Source of the DNA: an uncultured Rothia sp.
Lineage (GTDB): Bacteria; Actinomycetota; Actinomycetes; Actinomycetales; Micrococcaceae
Direction: 5' to 3'
NCBI GenBank assembly: GCA_946221065.1
Contig: CAMIIO010000006.1
Span: 62,001-126,000, forward strand
Length of the DNA: 64,000 nucleotides
Shown here: piece after piece, positions 41,443 to 49,661 of the stretch
Layout of the letters: the number at the start of each line of letters is the position of its first letter
Position numbering within the stretch: position 1 is the stretch's first letter
Position numbers and translations under genes: made by a program
Notes under the pieces: generated by a model
Databases searched by the model: none
Seen by the model: only the letters and a program-made list of their open reading frames with translations
Told to the model about the DNA's origin: nothing

Positions 41443-42212
41443 GTGGAAATTTTTGCTAAAGAAGGCTCCGAGCGAGCCGTTGCCTGGGAAGCTGCTGGTC
41501 TGCGCTGGCTGTGGCAGAGGCGCAGGACGATGGCGGGGCGCGGGTTGCGCGCGTAGTGTCGGCGCAGGGGGAGCGACTGGAGATTGAGCGGATTGCGCAG
41601 GGTTCGGCAAGTAAACGTGTGGCCGGTGATTTTGGTGCGCAACTTGCGGTAACCCACGCCGCCGGCGCTACAGCCTACGGCGTCGGGCCAGAGGACTGGG
41701 ACGGCGCAGGGTTACAAGGCCCGGCAGGAAACCAGCTGGAATTACCACTAGGGGAGCATAGCTCGTGGGGTGCCATGTGGGCCACCGACCGCATTGCCCC
41801 GCTGGTGAGAAAGACTTCCGGCTTTGGCACTACGGAGCGAAAAATCTTTGGCGCTCTCTGTGACCGGCTTAGACAGGGCGAGTTTGACGGCGCATACGGG
41901 GCAGATTCCCGCCCGGCGCGTGTTCACGGTGATCTGTGGTCTGGAAATGTGCTCTGGACGGAAAATGAAGGCGTGCTCATTGACCCCACCCCGTATGGGG
42001 GTCACCCGGAAGATGACCTTGCTGCCCTGGCTCTCTTCAGTGCTCCACACCTGCGGGAGATTGTCGCCGGCTATCAGCAGGTCACCCCGCTGGAGTCAGG
42101 CTGGGAGGAGCGCGTGGAACTTCATCAGCTTCATTTATTACTGCTTCACGCCGTCCTCTTTGGGGGCGGGTATGTGCGCCAGGCGGTAGCGGCGGCTCGG
42201 CGGTATAGCTAA
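41443..42212 (+). pseudogene. Fructosamine kinase family gene, frameshifted near its 5' end
   Basis: A strong RBS (AAAGGAG) precedes GTG 41443, which reads MEIFAKEGSERAVAWEAAGLRWL, the normal start of bacterial fructosamine kinases. It then shifts frame near 41511 and stops at about 41558. The rest of the protein is intact in another frame from 41511: AEAQDDGGARVARVV, HGDLWSGNVLW (catalytic loop), LIDPTPYGGHPEDDLAAL (metal motif) and the C-terminal helix HLLLLHAVLFGG. Deleting TG or adding one base in GGCTGTGGCAG restores a ~256-residue kinase. It would phosphorylate fructosamines to promote deglycation. A sequencing error, or use of the internal GTG at 41511 to give a truncated product, remain possible. 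Confidence 0.75.
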
Positions 42213-42284
42213 GTGATGGTGCGTGTTAGCGATGGTTGTGGTGAGGTAGCAGACTGCAAACATCGCTACGACACCACATCACTT
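42212..42284. repeat. 73-bp direct repeat, copy 2
   Basis: Identical over 73 bp to 41342-41414. It overlaps the last base of the kinase stop region. Confidence 0.9.
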
Positions 42285-42384
42285 CCGCGACCTGCTTCAC
42301 AAAAGATAACTTTTGTTGCATAGTGAGAAACAGAGCACTTCTCGCACGCCGAGAGAAACCACCAACACCATCAAGGGAGTCTTC

Positions 42385-43467
42385 ATGTCCACCGACAACA
42401 AGCCCACCGCCGAAAACACCCCGGCCTCCTTCTCCGCACGCGCCAGCCGCGTTATTGCCACCGGCGCCGACGGCGTCGAACGAGTTGGTCCCGTCAACGC
42501 CGCAGAAGTACCCCGCTGGGCAGGCAACGGAACCTTCGCCCGCCTGCCCCGCCTCGATGAAGTCGAAAAAGCAGACATCGTGATCGCCGGCATGCCGTGG
42601 GACTCCGGCGTTTCCTACCGCCCCGGCGCACGCTTTGGCTCTAACCATGTGCGCGAATCCTCACGCCTGCTCCGCCCCTTCAACCCTGCCGCCAATATCT
42701 CCCCGTTCCAGGAGGCACAGGTTGCCGACGCCGGAGACATCATCGGCAACCCCTTCAACATTGAAGAAGCGCTGGTGGCCATGGAAGCCGGCGCACACGA
42801 ACTCACCAAGGACGGCGCCAAACTCGTTACTATCGGCGGGGACCACACGATTGCGCTTGCCAACCTGCGCAATATGTACAAGCAACACGGCAAGATTGCG
42901 CTCCTGCACTTTGACGCCCACCTGGACACCTGGGACACCTACTTTGGTGTCGAGTACACCCACGGCACTCCTTTCCGCCGCGCCTTTGAAGAGGAACTGC
43001 TAGATACCGACGCCCTCTCGCACGTAGGTACTCGCGGACCGCTCTACGGCACCGAGGACCTTGACGACGACGCTCGCTTTGGCTTTGGCATTGTCTCCTC
43101 CGCAGACGTGTACTACCTGGGCGTGCAGAAGGTGGTGGAGCTGCTTCGTCAGCGCATTGGTGACCGCCCGCTGTATATTTCCATCGACATTGACGTGCTG
43201 GATCCTGCCCACGCGCCCGGCACTGGAACGCCCGAAGCCGGTGGTATCACCTCGCGCGAACTACTCGAAATCCTACGCGGTCTGCGCGGGCTGAACATCG
43301 TTGGTTCGGAGCTAGTGGAAGTTTCCCCAGCCTATGACCACGCTGAATTGACCGGAATCGCCGCGGCGCACGTCGTCTACGAGCTGGTATCTCTGCACGC
43401 TGCCGGTGTTAAGAGTGGAACCGCCTCCCCGGCATACGGCGAGGCAGAAGTCACCTACGGGAAATAG
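42385..43467 (+). CDS. speB: Agmatinase/guanidinobutyrase-family ureohydrolase
   Basis: A 360-residue dinuclear manganese enzyme that removes urea from a guanidino compound. Metal motifs are complete: TIGGDHTIAL, LHFDAHLDTWD and SIDIDVLDPAHAPGTGTPEAGG. GMPWDSGVSYRPGARFGSNHVRESSRLL is the agmatinase-type N-terminal signature, which points away from arginase. The ATG at 42385 (MSTDNKPTAENTP) has GGGAG upstream; the longer frame from 42313 would overlap the repeat region. An aminotransferase follows 36 bp downstream. Agmatine, guanidinobutyrate or guanidinopropionate are possible substrates; the family alone does not decide. The gene symbol is tentative. Confidence 0.88.
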   Translation: MSTDNKPTAENTPASFSARASRVIATGADGVERVGPVNAAEVPRWAGNGTFARLPRLDEVEKADIVIAGMPWDSGVSYRPGARFGSNHVRESSRLLRPFNPAANISPFQEAQVADAGDIIGNPFNIEEALVAMEAGAHELTKDGAKLVTIGGDHTIALANLRNMYKQHGKIALLHFDAHLDTWDTYFGVEYTHGTPFRRAFEEELLDTDALSHVGTRGPLYGTEDLDDDARFGFGIVSSADVYYLGVQKVVELLRQRIGDRPLYISIDIDVLDPAHAPGTGTPEAGGITSRELLEILRGLRGLNIVGSELVEVSPAYDHAELTGIAAAHVVYELVSLHAAGVKSGTASPAYGEAEVTYGK

Positions 43468-43503
43468 CTCGCTCTCACCGACGTCGTTGAAAGGACAATA
43501 CCC

Positions 43504-44766
43504 GTGGTAAAAATTCAAGAACTCATCGCCGACGCGAACCCCGCCGAGGCTCGTATTATGCGGCACTTTGCGGATCGTGCGGGCGGGTTCCGGCCCTCCG
43601 CCGTGCGTGATGTGTTTGAGGTTGCCATGCGCCCCGGCATTATTTCGTTGGCGGGTGGTAACCCGGATTTGGATCTGCTCCCGCTTGATGAGCTGGGCAA
43701 GATGGCGGCAAAGATTATTGCCGAAGAGGGGCTGGAAGTACTGCAATACGGCTCTGGCGCGGGCCTGGAACAGCTTGCGGAATTGGTGTGCGAGTTCATG
43801 GCATCGGAAGGATCTTCACCCACGGTGGAGGAAATCCAGATGACGGCAGGCTCGCAGATGGGCCTGGATCTAGCAACCAAACTCTTTGTAAACCCCGGCG
43901 ACGTGATTCTTGCAGAAGGCCCCACGTACACCGGTGCGTTGGGCACTTTTGAGGGTTATCAGGCGGATGTTCGCCAGGTGCTGATTGACCAGGATGGTTT
44001 GCGTCCTGACGCCGTGCGCGAGGCAGTAGAGGCAATTCGTGCCGAGGGTAAAGAGGTGAAGTTCCTCTACACTATTCCGAACTTTCAGAACCCCACCGGC
44101 GTTACCCTCGCCGATGATCGCCGACAGGAACTGACCCGTGTTTGCCGCGAGTTGGACGTGCTCATTGTGGAGGATAACCCCTACGGTCAGCTCTCCTTTG
44201 ATGGCTCCCGGCACCCTTCCCTGCATTCCTTTGACCCCGAGAACGTACTGTATTTGGGTAGCTTCTCCAAGGTGTTCTCGCCGGGCGTGCGCGTGGGATG
44301 GATGGTTGCCCCCGAGCGCGTGCGGAAATTCCTGCAGATTGCCGGGGAAGCGGTAACTATCTGTCCGTCGGTGCTCTCGCAACGCCTGGTGCTGGGGTTC
44401 ATGGCGGAGGGTATGTGGCAACCACACACCGAACGTACCGCTGCGCTGTATAAGCAGCGGTGTAAGGCAGTCATTGCAGCTTGCGAGAAGTACATGCCGG
44501 AAGGTACCACCTGGACGACGCCGGAAGGCGGGTTCTTCACCTGGCTTACCCTGCCCGAGGGTGGTAAGTACGAGGACGCCGCCGACGCACTCGCCCCTGC
44601 CATTGAGAACGGCGTGGTGTTTGTGCCCGGCTCGGCGTTCTATGAGTCACGCGAGATTGAGGGCAAGCTGGTGAATCCGGGGGCAAACCAGCTACGCATT
44701 GCGTTCTCATCGGTAGCACCGGAGAAGCTAGAAGAGGGCGTGCGCCGCTTGGCGGAAGTGTTGTAG
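43504..44766 (+). CDS. PLP-dependent aminotransferase, class I (2-aminoadipate/MocR-like)
   Basis: A 420-residue aminotransferase. ISLAGGNPDLDLLPLDEL opens the domain as in LysN/ARO8-like enzymes, QMTAGSQMGLDLATKLFVNPGD binds the cofactor phosphate region, and IPNFQNPTGVTLADDRR is characteristic. The PLP Lys lies in LGSFSKVFSPGVRVGWMVAP. No N-terminal GntR HTH, so it is a true enzyme rather than a MocR regulator. GTG start with GAAAGGAC upstream, 36 bp after the ureohydrolase, likely co-transcribed. It could transaminate arginine or a degradation product; the substrate is inferred from context only. Confidence 0.88.
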   Translation: MVKIQELIADANPAEARIMRHFADRAGGFRPSAVRDVFEVAMRPGIISLAGGNPDLDLLPLDELGKMAAKIIAEEGLEVLQYGSGAGLEQLAELVCEFMASEGSSPTVEEIQMTAGSQMGLDLATKLFVNPGDVILAEGPTYTGALGTFEGYQADVRQVLIDQDGLRPDAVREAVEAIRAEGKEVKFLYTIPNFQNPTGVTLADDRRQELTRVCRELDVLIVEDNPYGQLSFDGSRHPSLHSFDPENVLYLGSFSKVFSPGVRVGWMVAPERVRKFLQIAGEAVTICPSVLSQRLVLGFMAEGMWQPHTERTAALYKQRCKAVIAACEKYMPEGTTWTTPEGGFFTWLTLPEGGKYEDAADALAPAIENGVVFVPGSAFYESREIEGKLVNPGANQLRIAFSSVAPEKLEEGVRRLAEVL

Positions 44767-44804
44767 CTATTTTTAGTAGAAGCAGAAGAATATTTCACTA
44801 AATA

Positions 44805-44846
44805 TGAATGCGTGGGTATCCGCTTAAGCGAGTACCCACGCATTCA
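44805..44846. terminator. Convergent terminator
   Basis: 14-bp perfect arms TGAATGCGTGGGTA (44805-44818) and TACCCACGCATTCA (44833-44846). It separates the GC-rich aminotransferase from the AT-rich minus-strand island. Confidence 0.8.
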
Positions 44847-44875
44847 CGAGGTATTTTTCCTATTGACTACTTCCT

Positions 44876-45796
44876 TTAGGCATGTAAAGTATTTTCTTTT
44901 GTATGTATGAGTTGAGTAATTAAATTGCAGTATGGCGTATTAATGCTAGCTTTCTTACTTTTTTCTACCACTGCACCGTTAAGGTAGTTAATCTCTGTCA
45001 ACCGATGATTTTGTACTAGATCCTGATGCATAGATGGGTAATGGTGCGCAGCTTTGACGGAGGTTTCTATCACATATTCACGAATGGTTTCTTCAGAAAT
45101 ATCTACGCCTTCAGATTTGGCTGTTATGACAAATTCATGAATAACTTCTTCGACCATCTTCACTCCATCTGCGCTGGAAAATAGTTCGCCCACTGAGCAG
45201 TCAAGTAAAGCACATAGTGAATTCATCGTGCCATTAACACATGCTTTCCTCCAGATAGAAGGCAGAACGTCATCATCATATGTTGCACCCAATTCTGCTT
45301 CATTAAGAAGGTCGACAACCTCAATTCCAGATTTTTTATTCTCAGGATTAATACTCTGTAAATTAACTGTTCCTGTGCCTTGTAAAATTACTTTACCCGG
45401 TCCATTAAGGCTGGCTGTCCATACCGTAACGCCCATCAAAATATTATGGTCAGAAACATACTTGCGCACTACATCTTCATGTCCTAGACCGTTGAGTAGA
45501 CAAAGAACTTTCGTATCTTTATCAATAATCTGTTGGATATTTTGCAACATGCCTTCAAGCTGCATTGCTTTAGTAAAGAGAATAATTACATCTGCTTTTT
45601 CGGTAGCTTCTGTGGGTGCCATGATAGGTAGATGAACGGTATCTTCTATATCGCCAGATATTTGAAGACCGTGCTTCTTGATAGAATCTACATGTTCTTT
45701 CCAATTGTCTAACAGAATTACCTTATGATTTCTTTTAGAGATTTGATATCCAAATCGGCATCCCATGGCGCCAGCTCCGGCAATATAAATTAACAT
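44876..45796 (-). CDS. panE: Ketopantoate reductase (PanE/ApbA family)
   Basis: A 306-residue NADPH-dependent reductase. The Rossmann opening is YIAGAGAMGCRFGYQI; FTKAMQLEGML and LNGLGHED carry the family catalytic Lys region; and the C-terminal helices contain HYPSMHQDLVQNHRLTEINYLNGAVV (Asp and Glu of the active site). Reduces 2-dehydropantoate toward pantothenate in this family, though paralogues act on other 2-oxo acids. AAAGGA precedes the ATG at 45796. Codon use is AT-rich, unlike most of the window, and the upstream permease gene shares this, so both look horizontally acquired. The gap to the permease is 15 bp, so they are one operon. Confidence 0.88.
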   Translation of the reverse strand: MLIYIAGAGAMGCRFGYQISKRNHKVILLDNWKEHVDSIKKHGLQISGDIEDTVHLPIMAPTEATEKADVIILFTKAMQLEGMLQNIQQIIDKDTKVLCLLNGLGHEDVVRKYVSDHNILMGVTVWTASLNGPGKVILQGTGTVNLQSINPENKKSGIEVVDLLNEAELGATYDDDVLPSIWRKACVNGTMNSLCALLDCSVGELFSSADGVKMVEEVIHEFVITAKSEGVDISEETIREYVIETSVKAAHHYPSMHQDLVQNHRLTEINYLNGAVVEKSKKASINTPYCNLITQLIHTKENTLHA

Positions 45797-45811
45797 TTAA
45801 TCTTCCTTTAA

Positions 45812-46870
45812 TTAACTTTTAAAAATAAAAATATCATCTGAGTATAGTTTGAATATATCTTTACATAATTTATGTGATATATAGGCTATGATGAAGGGAA
45901 TAATAACCCATGAAAGAATGATTATTAAAACGTTACTTCCTCCTTCAAGTGAAGCAATAGGCCCAACAGCACCTACGAGTCCAAAACCAGACGATGCAGG
46001 AGTTCCAATAAGATTAAACATTGGGATGGTCAGTGAAGAAATTATCGCGGTAATTATCATAGGAACTGCCATAATAGGATGTTTGAGGAAATTAGGCATC
46101 ATCATTTTCATTGCACCTAAGCCAATAGCAATAGGAACACCTGACTTATTCACTCTTATAGTTGCCCAGACTAGAACAGCTGTTGTGGCTGCGATACCCA
46201 TTGAGGCTGCTCCTGCTGATAAACCGTCTAATCCAATGGCAAGACCAATAGCTACAGTAGAAATTGGACTCACAATTAGTAGCGAGAAGGCAATTGCAAT
46301 GAGCATGCACATAAAAAGTGGTTGAAGTGTTGTAAATGAATTAATGCCTTGACCAATAAGTGTTGTAACGTATGAAACATATGGTAATAATTTCCACCCA
46401 ATATATCCCACGCCAGTCCCTATGACTATAGGCAGAAGAATAATATTTAGAGAACCAAATTTATTGCCAAACCATTTTACTGCCAATACAGCTAGGCTAG
46501 CAGTGATCATCATATTGATGAGATCGCCAATTCCTTTGAGCTGAAATGTGCCAGTAGCTACCCCATCCTTTATCGTCTCTGTATAAATCCAAGCGCCAGA
46601 TCCAATATATGAAGCACCTCCTACTGCTATCTGCTGCATTGGGGGGAATTTAAATTGTTGACCAATGAGAAATCCTGCCATAATAGGGGTAAAAAATTGG
46701 AAAACCTGAACAATGTGCAGAAATTCTTCAGCTATTTGATAAGCCGTAAACGGCTTTAAAAATGTTGCTAATATTGCATTAGGAATGAGTGCTACAACAA
46801 TAGCCGTAGCGGTGCCTGCAAGTATTTTATTTAGAAAAGAAGATACTTCCTCTTTTTTTACTTTTAGCAT
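45812..46870 (-). CDS. EIIC-like membrane permease (PTS_EIIC_2 family)
   Basis: A 352-residue polytopic protein with about ten TM segments, rich in Ile, Met and Gly. Conserved-looking stretches are FFTPIMAGFLIGQQFKFPPMQQIAVGGASYIGSGAW, GLDGLSAGAASMGIAATTAVLVWA and PMFNLIGTPASSGFGLVG, as in EIIC-like transporters without attached EIIA/EIIB. No PTS phosphotransfer partner is encoded near it. Being paired with a ketopantoate reductase suggests transport of a pantoate or pantothenate-like compound, which is inference. AAAAAGG precedes the ATG. AT-rich Firmicutes-like codon usage. Confidence 0.8.
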   Translation of the reverse strand: MLKVKKEEVSSFLNKILAGTATAIVVALIPNAILATFLKPFTAYQIAEEFLHIVQVFQFFTPIMAGFLIGQQFKFPPMQQIAVGGASYIGSGAWIYTETIKDGVATGTFQLKGIGDLINMMITASLAVLAVKWFGNKFGSLNIILLPIVIGTGVGYIGWKLLPYVSYVTTLIGQGINSFTTLQPLFMCMLIAIAFSLLIVSPISTVAIGLAIGLDGLSAGAASMGIAATTAVLVWATIRVNKSGVPIAIGLGAMKMMMPNFLKHPIMAVPMIITAIISSLTIPMFNLIGTPASSGFGLVGAVGPIASLEGGSNVLIIILSWVIIPFIIAYISHKLCKDIFKLYSDDIFIFKS

Positions 46871-47941
46871 TTTATTACCTTTTTAAGAAAATTATTATAA
46901 AAATAATTATGTAATAGTATTTTATAAATAGTAAATTCTTTATTTAATCATGAGAATTTCGTATCATTGTGAGAATTTTCCTGCGAACATTTTTATCATA
47001 CACTTCATTTCCTCTCTGACTAGGGAAAATGATGAAAATGGGTGCATGAAGGTGTACAAATTAAAAATTTATGATTACGAGTGACGGGTATTCTGTAACT
47101 TTAAACACCAAGAATGACTACAAAAATATCATAAATATGGTATAGACATAGAAATAATTTGAAGTAGGTAAATAAAGGTACGCTTGACATTATTAATTAG
47201 TGTTGTATAAACCTATTTAGAAGTACTTAAGTATCGTTTTTAGAAATAATTAATAATTGTCAAGACTGTGTATTGCCTATGAAGATCTATAGGGTAAACT
47301 GTGTGATTCCTTGGGGGAGGCGGTCTTGACTGTCTGATTTATGAAGGAATAAATGAATGAATTTGATGATATTCATAAAAAAGTGATTTAGTTGAAAATT
47401 GATATGATTTCAATTTCTCAAAATGCAGAATATTTTTCTGCATTGTTAATAAAACAGATTTCCATCTACTTTTGTTAAAATTGCACTGTATTGCGTATAG
47501 ATATGGAAAGGTCTATATAAAATTCTTGTAAATTTGTAAACTTATATCTTAAGGTAAAGCTTTAAGTGAATATCTTGGCGACACTTTGCAGTGGAATTGA
47601 GAGAATCTCATCACCTTATTTGGGCCGCTGTGGTGCTTGATCCGATATTTCTGTTGTGGTGTCTTTAGGTTGTCTGTTGGTTCTGAATTGGCTGCAGGTG
47701 CTTGCGCTTTTTTGGAGTGGCTACTCCAACGTGCGGGGGAATAAATTCGAGGTAGATGCGGCGACATTTGATGTCTCCGAAGTGTGTACACAAAGATTCT
47801 GACAAGCGCTTATATTATAAACATTCGGTATTTGTCCAGCGAATACCAAGATATGATACTTATATCTGGTCTGTGCCAAAGTTCCCCCTCGTCAGACACA
47901 TGTCTAGATAGAACAACAACACTGATATAAGGAAAATCAAA
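46871..47941. other. AT-rich gene-poor stretch with possible gene remnants
   Basis: About 1.07 kb with no convincing gene. TGAGAATTT occurs twice (46951-46959 and 46970-46978), 19 bp apart, ahead of the permease gene, and may be its operator. At 47353 a good RBS (GAAGGAATAA) precedes ATG and a 12-residue frame, MNEFDDIHKKVI then stop, which looks like the start of a degraded gene. At 47549-47791 there is a short, unrecognised open frame on the minus strand that I do not call. The composition rises toward the window norm after about 47580, suggesting the right edge of the acquired segment. Confidence 0.5.
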
Positions 47942-48505
47942 ATGACCGAAAAGACTCCTCAAGATCCCTCTAGCGTTGCTTTGGAATCTACGCGTAAGAA
48001 AAAATGGCCGTGGATTGTAGGAGCGCTTCTTCTGTTACTTCTTATTATTGCGGCGTTAATAGGGCTGATGAATGGGAAGGATGATGAAGAAGCAACGAAA
48101 CCTGCTGCATCTGTTACTACAACACATAGCCCTTCCGCTACTGCTAGTAAGGCAACCACTTCGTCTGAGCCGAAGGAAACTTCTCCTTCAACGTCTCCAG
48201 CAGAGAAGAAGGGCAATGAAGATACACGTACTGTAGAGCTTCGCGCTACGGCAACAGGTTCGGGGAACCTTCTATATGGTGTAGAAGGAGCTACCAATAC
48301 TGATAAGTTTGAAAAAGAGTGGACCAAGACGATAGAAGATGTAAAGAACTCTGAGGCTTATACTCTTACCGTTGCGGGAGATACCGCAGATAAGTCTTCA
48401 GAAGTTACGTGTCAGATTCTTGTGGATGGCAAAGTAGAGCAAGAAGCTAAAGGATCAGCTGCGGCAGGTGAAGCCACATGCGTGCTTCCAGCTAAATTTC
48501 TCTAA
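47942..48505 (+). CDS. MmpS-like membrane-anchored protein
   Basis: A 187-residue protein with one N-terminal TM (WPWIVGALLLLLLIIAALIG, about 23-42), a Ser/Thr/Ala linker (about 50-95), and a C-terminal beta domain. The pattern VELRATATGSGNLLYGVEGATNTDKFEKEWTKTIE and EVTCQILVDGKVEQEAKGSAAAGEATCVLP resembles the MmpS domain (with paired Cys in VTCQI and ATCVL). In mycobacteria such proteins help MmpL exporters; no MmpL gene is near here. RBS AAGGAAAATC precedes the ATG. Confidence 0.75.
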   Translation: MTEKTPQDPSSVALESTRKKKWPWIVGALLLLLLIIAALIGLMNGKDDEEATKPAASVTTTHSPSATASKATTSSEPKETSPSTSPAEKKGNEDTRTVELRATATGSGNLLYGVEGATNTDKFEKEWTKTIEDVKNSEAYTLTVAGDTADKSSEVTCQILVDGKVEQEAKGSAAAGEATCVLPAKFL

Positions 48506-48563
48506 ACATTTTTAAACTATCTAGTGGCTGGAACGTTCGTTAGTTCCTTGCCGAAAATCATCG

Positions 48564-48592
48564 CGGGGTCGGCTGAGATGCAGCCGACCCCG
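48564..48592. terminator. Convergent terminator
   Basis: 12-bp perfect arms CGGGGTCGGCTG (48564-48575) and CAGCCGACCCCG (48581-48592), loop AGATG. It lies between the MmpS-like and MerR genes. Confidence 0.8.
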
Positions 48593-48597
48593 TTCGG

Positions 48598-49359
48598 TTA
48601 CTCCCACGCGGCGTCGTCGGGATCCATACCTTGACGGCGCGCGTTAGCCGCAATGGCGTCGCGGAGCCACCGCGCTAAGCCCGGTTCGCGCTCGTCGTAA
48701 TGTGCAGTAAACCGTGGGTCTGCAACGTACCCGCGCGCAATCAGCACCTGCTGGGTGAGTGAGCAGTCAAAATAACGGTTCATGCTTGCTAGGTGTCGTT
48801 CCGCAATTGCGTTTGCGGTATCCGAGCCCGGCTCGACGCCCTCACGCAACGCCTGTGCGGCGTCGGCTTCCAGCTCATCGGTTTCGGCACTGGCTTCTTG
48901 CCAGTCGGCATCGGTGAACGCGGCGGTTCTTTGCGCCGACTGCCGGTATGCTTCGGTTTCGCCGTAGCGCGCCTCCGCCTCGTCGGCGTACTGTGCGTGC
49001 GCGGCTTGTGCCTTCTGGGCAGGGGTAGGGCTCATGGTGTTGACCTCCATCATTCGTTCCACAGAGTCCAGTACGGACTGTAGGTGACTAATTTTCTGTG
49101 TAAGGAGGGTGTGCTGCTCGGCAAGGTGTTGCGCGCTCACACCCTGTTCAAGTAGCGCCCGGATTTTAGTGAGCGGAAATTCCAGGCTCCGGTACACCAG
49201 AATCTGGTGCAGTACGTCCACATCGGCGGCGGAGTAGAGCCGGTAGCCGGTGTGTGTACGTTCGGGGGCGAGTAGCCCCAGCGATTCGTAGTGATGGAGC
49301 GTCCGTACGCTCACACCCACCAGTTCTGCTACTTGACCTACCGTGAGTTTGTGATCCAT
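48598..49359 (-). CDS. MerR-family regulator with TipAS-like ligand domain
   Basis: A 253-residue transcriptional activator. The MerR helix-turn-helix and wing are in VGQVAELVGVSVRTLHHYESLGLLAPERTHTGYRLYSAADVDVLHQILVYRSLEFPLTKI, then a coiled coil to about residue 105. The TipAS antibiotic-recognition domain runs about 130-250, with YGETEAYRQSAQRTAAF and the conserved RYFDCSLTQQVLIARGYVADPRFTAHYDEREPGLA. The Cys in YFDCS corresponds to the thiopeptide-binding Cys position of TipA. AAGGAGG precedes the ATG at 49359. It probably autoactivates from the promoter just upstream. Confidence 0.92.
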   Translation of the reverse strand: MDHKLTVGQVAELVGVSVRTLHHYESLGLLAPERTHTGYRLYSAADVDVLHQILVYRSLEFPLTKIRALLEQGVSAQHLAEQHTLLTQKISHLQSVLDSVERMMEVNTMSPTPAQKAQAAHAQYADEAEARYGETEAYRQSAQRTAAFTDADWQEASAETDELEADAAQALREGVEPGSDTANAIAERHLASMNRYFDCSLTQQVLIARGYVADPRFTAHYDEREPGLARWLRDAIAANARRQGMDPDDAAWE

Positions 49360-49380
49360 AGCTACCTCCTTACGATGTTT

Positions 49381-49411
49381 ACTGTATTCTCTGACGCCGC
49401 GTGAGGGTCAA
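49381..49411 (-). promoter_or_regulatory. MerR-type promoter with 19-bp spacer
   Basis: On the minus strand: -35 TTGACC (49411-49406), a 19-bp spacer containing the dyad CTCACGCGGCGTCAGAG, and -10 TACAGT (49386-49381). Overlong spacers with a central dyad are the hallmark of promoters activated by MerR-family proteins. The remaining ~250 bp of this gap (to 49661) hold the lipoprotein promoter region and no clear gene. Confidence 0.85.
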
Positions 49412-49661
49412 GCAGTGTGTACGTGTAATATTTCGACGCCCGTGCGGGGGCGGGGTAGGAGGTAAAATCTGAGGTTGTGCGGGCGTGGGGGAGCGTTTGC
49501 GCATGTCCGAGGGCTGTATTCGTGTGAATATTGTGTATCGACTACCCCGCGATGTTGAAAGAGGCACACCAAAACTGCTGTAACAAACACCGCGTGCCGG
49601 CTGAATAAACCTTGGGTACATTACCCTAAAGCTAGAAACCCCTCATAACCATTGGACCCCC

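Noticed and set aside
43504..44766. MocR-type transcriptional regulator
   Set aside because: The aminotransferase domain fills the whole protein and no N-terminal GntR helix-turn-helix is present.
47549..47791. 80-residue minus-strand frame near the end of the AT-rich stretch
   Set aside because: No RBS or recognisable domain; could be a transposase remnant but nothing supports it.
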